From Clostridium sp. D53t1_180928_C8 (GTDB taxonomy: Bacteria > Bacillota > Clostridia > Clostridiales > Clostridiaceae), in contig NZ_JADPEL010000002.1 of the NCBI RefSeq assembly GCF_015667795.1, positions 233,212 to 297,211 on the forward strand: a DNA stretch of 64,000 nt. Reading direction: 5' to 3'. The translations under genes were made by a program, and so were the position numbers. Numbering within the stretch: the first letter of the stretch is position 1; each line of letters starts with the position of its first letter. Shown piece after piece: positions 62,693-64,000 of this stretch. The notes under the pieces were generated by a model, which saw nothing but the letters and a program-made list of their open reading frames with translations, did not search any database and was not told the origin of the DNA.

Positions 62693-64000
62693 TTATTTTG
62701 TTTTTAAAACACTTAATATCTCATCATTCTCTATATTTTTTAGTACTACATATATAATTAATATTTCTAATATTGCAAGAGAAATTATTATTTTTAATCC
62801 TTCTAAAGTAGATGACATTCCTAAAATATATCCTCCTATTAAAATTATCCCCCAAGTTCCTACTATTAATAAGATAAATTTATTATGTCGCCTTATATAT
62901 GAATATCCATTTATCCTTTTTATGGCATTAATATATTTATTTCTTTGTATATAATTTATTATTATATATACTGTTAATAATATTTCTAAAATTAAAATTA
63001 TTATCATTGAAATAATATATTCATTAATTGTGTTTTCTAATTTATAAATATATGAATCAACCTCGCTATATAATGTATTTGCACTAAGTATATCTTTTTC
63101 CATATTTAATTTTTTTATATCATCTTCTATTTTAGAGTAAGCACTTCCCTCCATACTTCCATCAACTTTTGCAAAGAAATTTCCACCACTTATAAAACTT
63201 AGATAACTATCTGACCCAATATTTTCTGAGTTTATTACAATATGAATAGCATCTTTAATAGAGTTTTGATTTTCTTCTTCTAGTTCTGGATTATATAAAA
63301 ATGATTCTTGTCCATTTTTAGTATATATAATTTCAATTTTTATATCTGGGTGTTCAATTTTTTCAATATTCATATATTCACTATAAATATCTTCATTTAT
63401 AAATCTCCTAAACTGATATATTTCTTTATATAGCTCTAACAACTCATCTTTAACTTCATTATACTTTTCTGGAACTAATATAATTAAATAATCTCCATAC
63501 TCATCTTCTATAAAAATTTCGTTACCATTTACATCGTATATTGGATTTTGCCTTAAATATTCTGCATTTACTTCTAAAGCATTCCCGTCAATAGGATCAT
63601 ATTCTTTTCTATTTTCTAATATTTCTTTTTCATAAAACCTATTGTATAAAATATAGTTTGAAGGAGAAATAAGAAGTCCGCCCTTATCATTATAGTATTT
63701 AAAAAAATCCTTACACCTTAATCCTTGATTATAATTCCAAGTTATTTGTTCCATATTCCTATATTTATCACTCATATTAACATATACATAATTATTGGTG
63801 GTTTTCCATTTTTCTAAATTTTTGTTTTGATATATTAAACTATTGTAACTACCTAGTAAATTTATTATTATTGCTACTAACACAATAGAAAATGATAACT
63901 TACTAATATAATTTAAACTTTGAATAAGTACCATTGGCTTTTTATTATTTAACATATTTTTTATTTTTATATTATCTATATTTAACGACACTACCATTTC
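62693..64000 (-). CDS. DUF1430-type bacteriocin-associated membrane protein, partial at window edge
   Basis: The frame is open to the window end. The ATG at 63995-63997 is probably internal, since full proteins of this family are ~650-700 residues and this segment resembles their C-terminal two thirds. It has one membrane helix near its N-terminus (L-S-F-S-I-V-L-V-A-I-I), a large outside domain (N-N-Y-V-Y-V-N-M-S) and three C-terminal helices like FtsX permeases. Partner of the ATPase downstream. Confidence 0.72.
   Translation of the reverse strand, partial: EMVVSLNIDNIKIKNMLNNKKPMVLIQSLNYISKLSFSIVLVAIIINLLGSYNSLIYQNKNLEKWKTTNNYVYVNMSDKYRNMEQITWNYNQGLRCKDFFKYYNDKGGLLISPSNYILYNRFYEKEILENRKEYDPIDGNALEVNAEYLRQNPIYDVNGNEIFIEDEYGDYLIILVPEKYNEVKDELLELYKEIYQFRRFINEDIYSEYMNIEKIEHPDIKIEIIYTKNGQESFLYNPELEEENQNSIKDAIHIVINSENIGSDSYLSFISGGNFFAKVDGSMEGSAYSKIEDDIKKLNMEKDILSANTLYSEVDSYIYKLENTINEYIISMIIILILEILLTVYIIINYIQRNKYINAIKRINGYSYIRRHNKFILLIVGTWGIILIGGYILGMSSTLEGLKIIISLAILEILIIYVVLKNIENDEILSVLKTK

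Overview
The window is very AT-rich DNA from a Gram-positive, low-GC Firmicute, most likely a cluster I Clostridium. The indications are strong AGGAGG/GGGGG ribosome sites, sortase-anchored (LPxTG) surface proteins, a GH84 O-GlcNAcase/hyaluronidase-type enzyme, lipoprotein-dependent ABC transporters and a Wzy-dependent capsule locus. No species is claimed. No rRNA, tRNA, CRISPR array or complete IS element was seen.

Left edge (1-3.1 kb, all minus strand): a truncated DsbA-like lipoprotein, a 92-residue RiPP-precursor-like protein (W-x2-P-x-L leader, Cys/His-rich tail) and a PF14907-type nucleotidyltransferase, then a membrane-anchored metallophosphoesterase. The first three resemble the edge of an undescribed peptide (RiPP) locus and are the most interesting part of the window.

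3.4-12 kb: two large paralogous right-handed beta-helix proteins on the plus strand. They share an Ig-like domain and a probable active-site core but have different C-terminal ~290 residues. Between them lie a broken acyltransferase gene and an orphan ORF.

12-38.5 kb: one long minus-strand capsule/exopolysaccharide locus read from about 38.6 kb downwards. It begins with a UDP-diacetylbacillosamine set (PglF-, PglE- and PglC-like, then a PglD-like acetyltransferase), with a Wzz-type co-polymerase and a tyrosine kinase. Then come about ten glycosyltransferases, an EpsG polymerase, a pyruvyl transferase, O-acetyltransferases, a GH88/105-like protein, a Wzx flippase and a GtrA/GtrB/DUF6056 modification set. 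The promoter-distal end is heavily decayed: four interrupted genes (acyltransferase-3, hexapeptide acetyltransferase, GtrB, GtrA). A divergent LuxR-type regulator with a degenerate receiver domain sits at the head of the locus.

39.8-64 kb: an orphan type IV prepilin, M18 aminopeptidase, CDF metal exporter, LRR-LPxTG surface protein, a long Sel1-repeat protein, a polar amino acid ABC transporter with ArgR-like palindromes upstream, a two-P-loop ATPase of unknown role, the GH84 surface enzyme, a GntR/YtrA-type ABC operon with a clear operator, a multi-cluster Fe-S protein, a small lipoprotein and, at the right edge, a lactococcin-972-type ABC exporter whose permease is cut by the window end.
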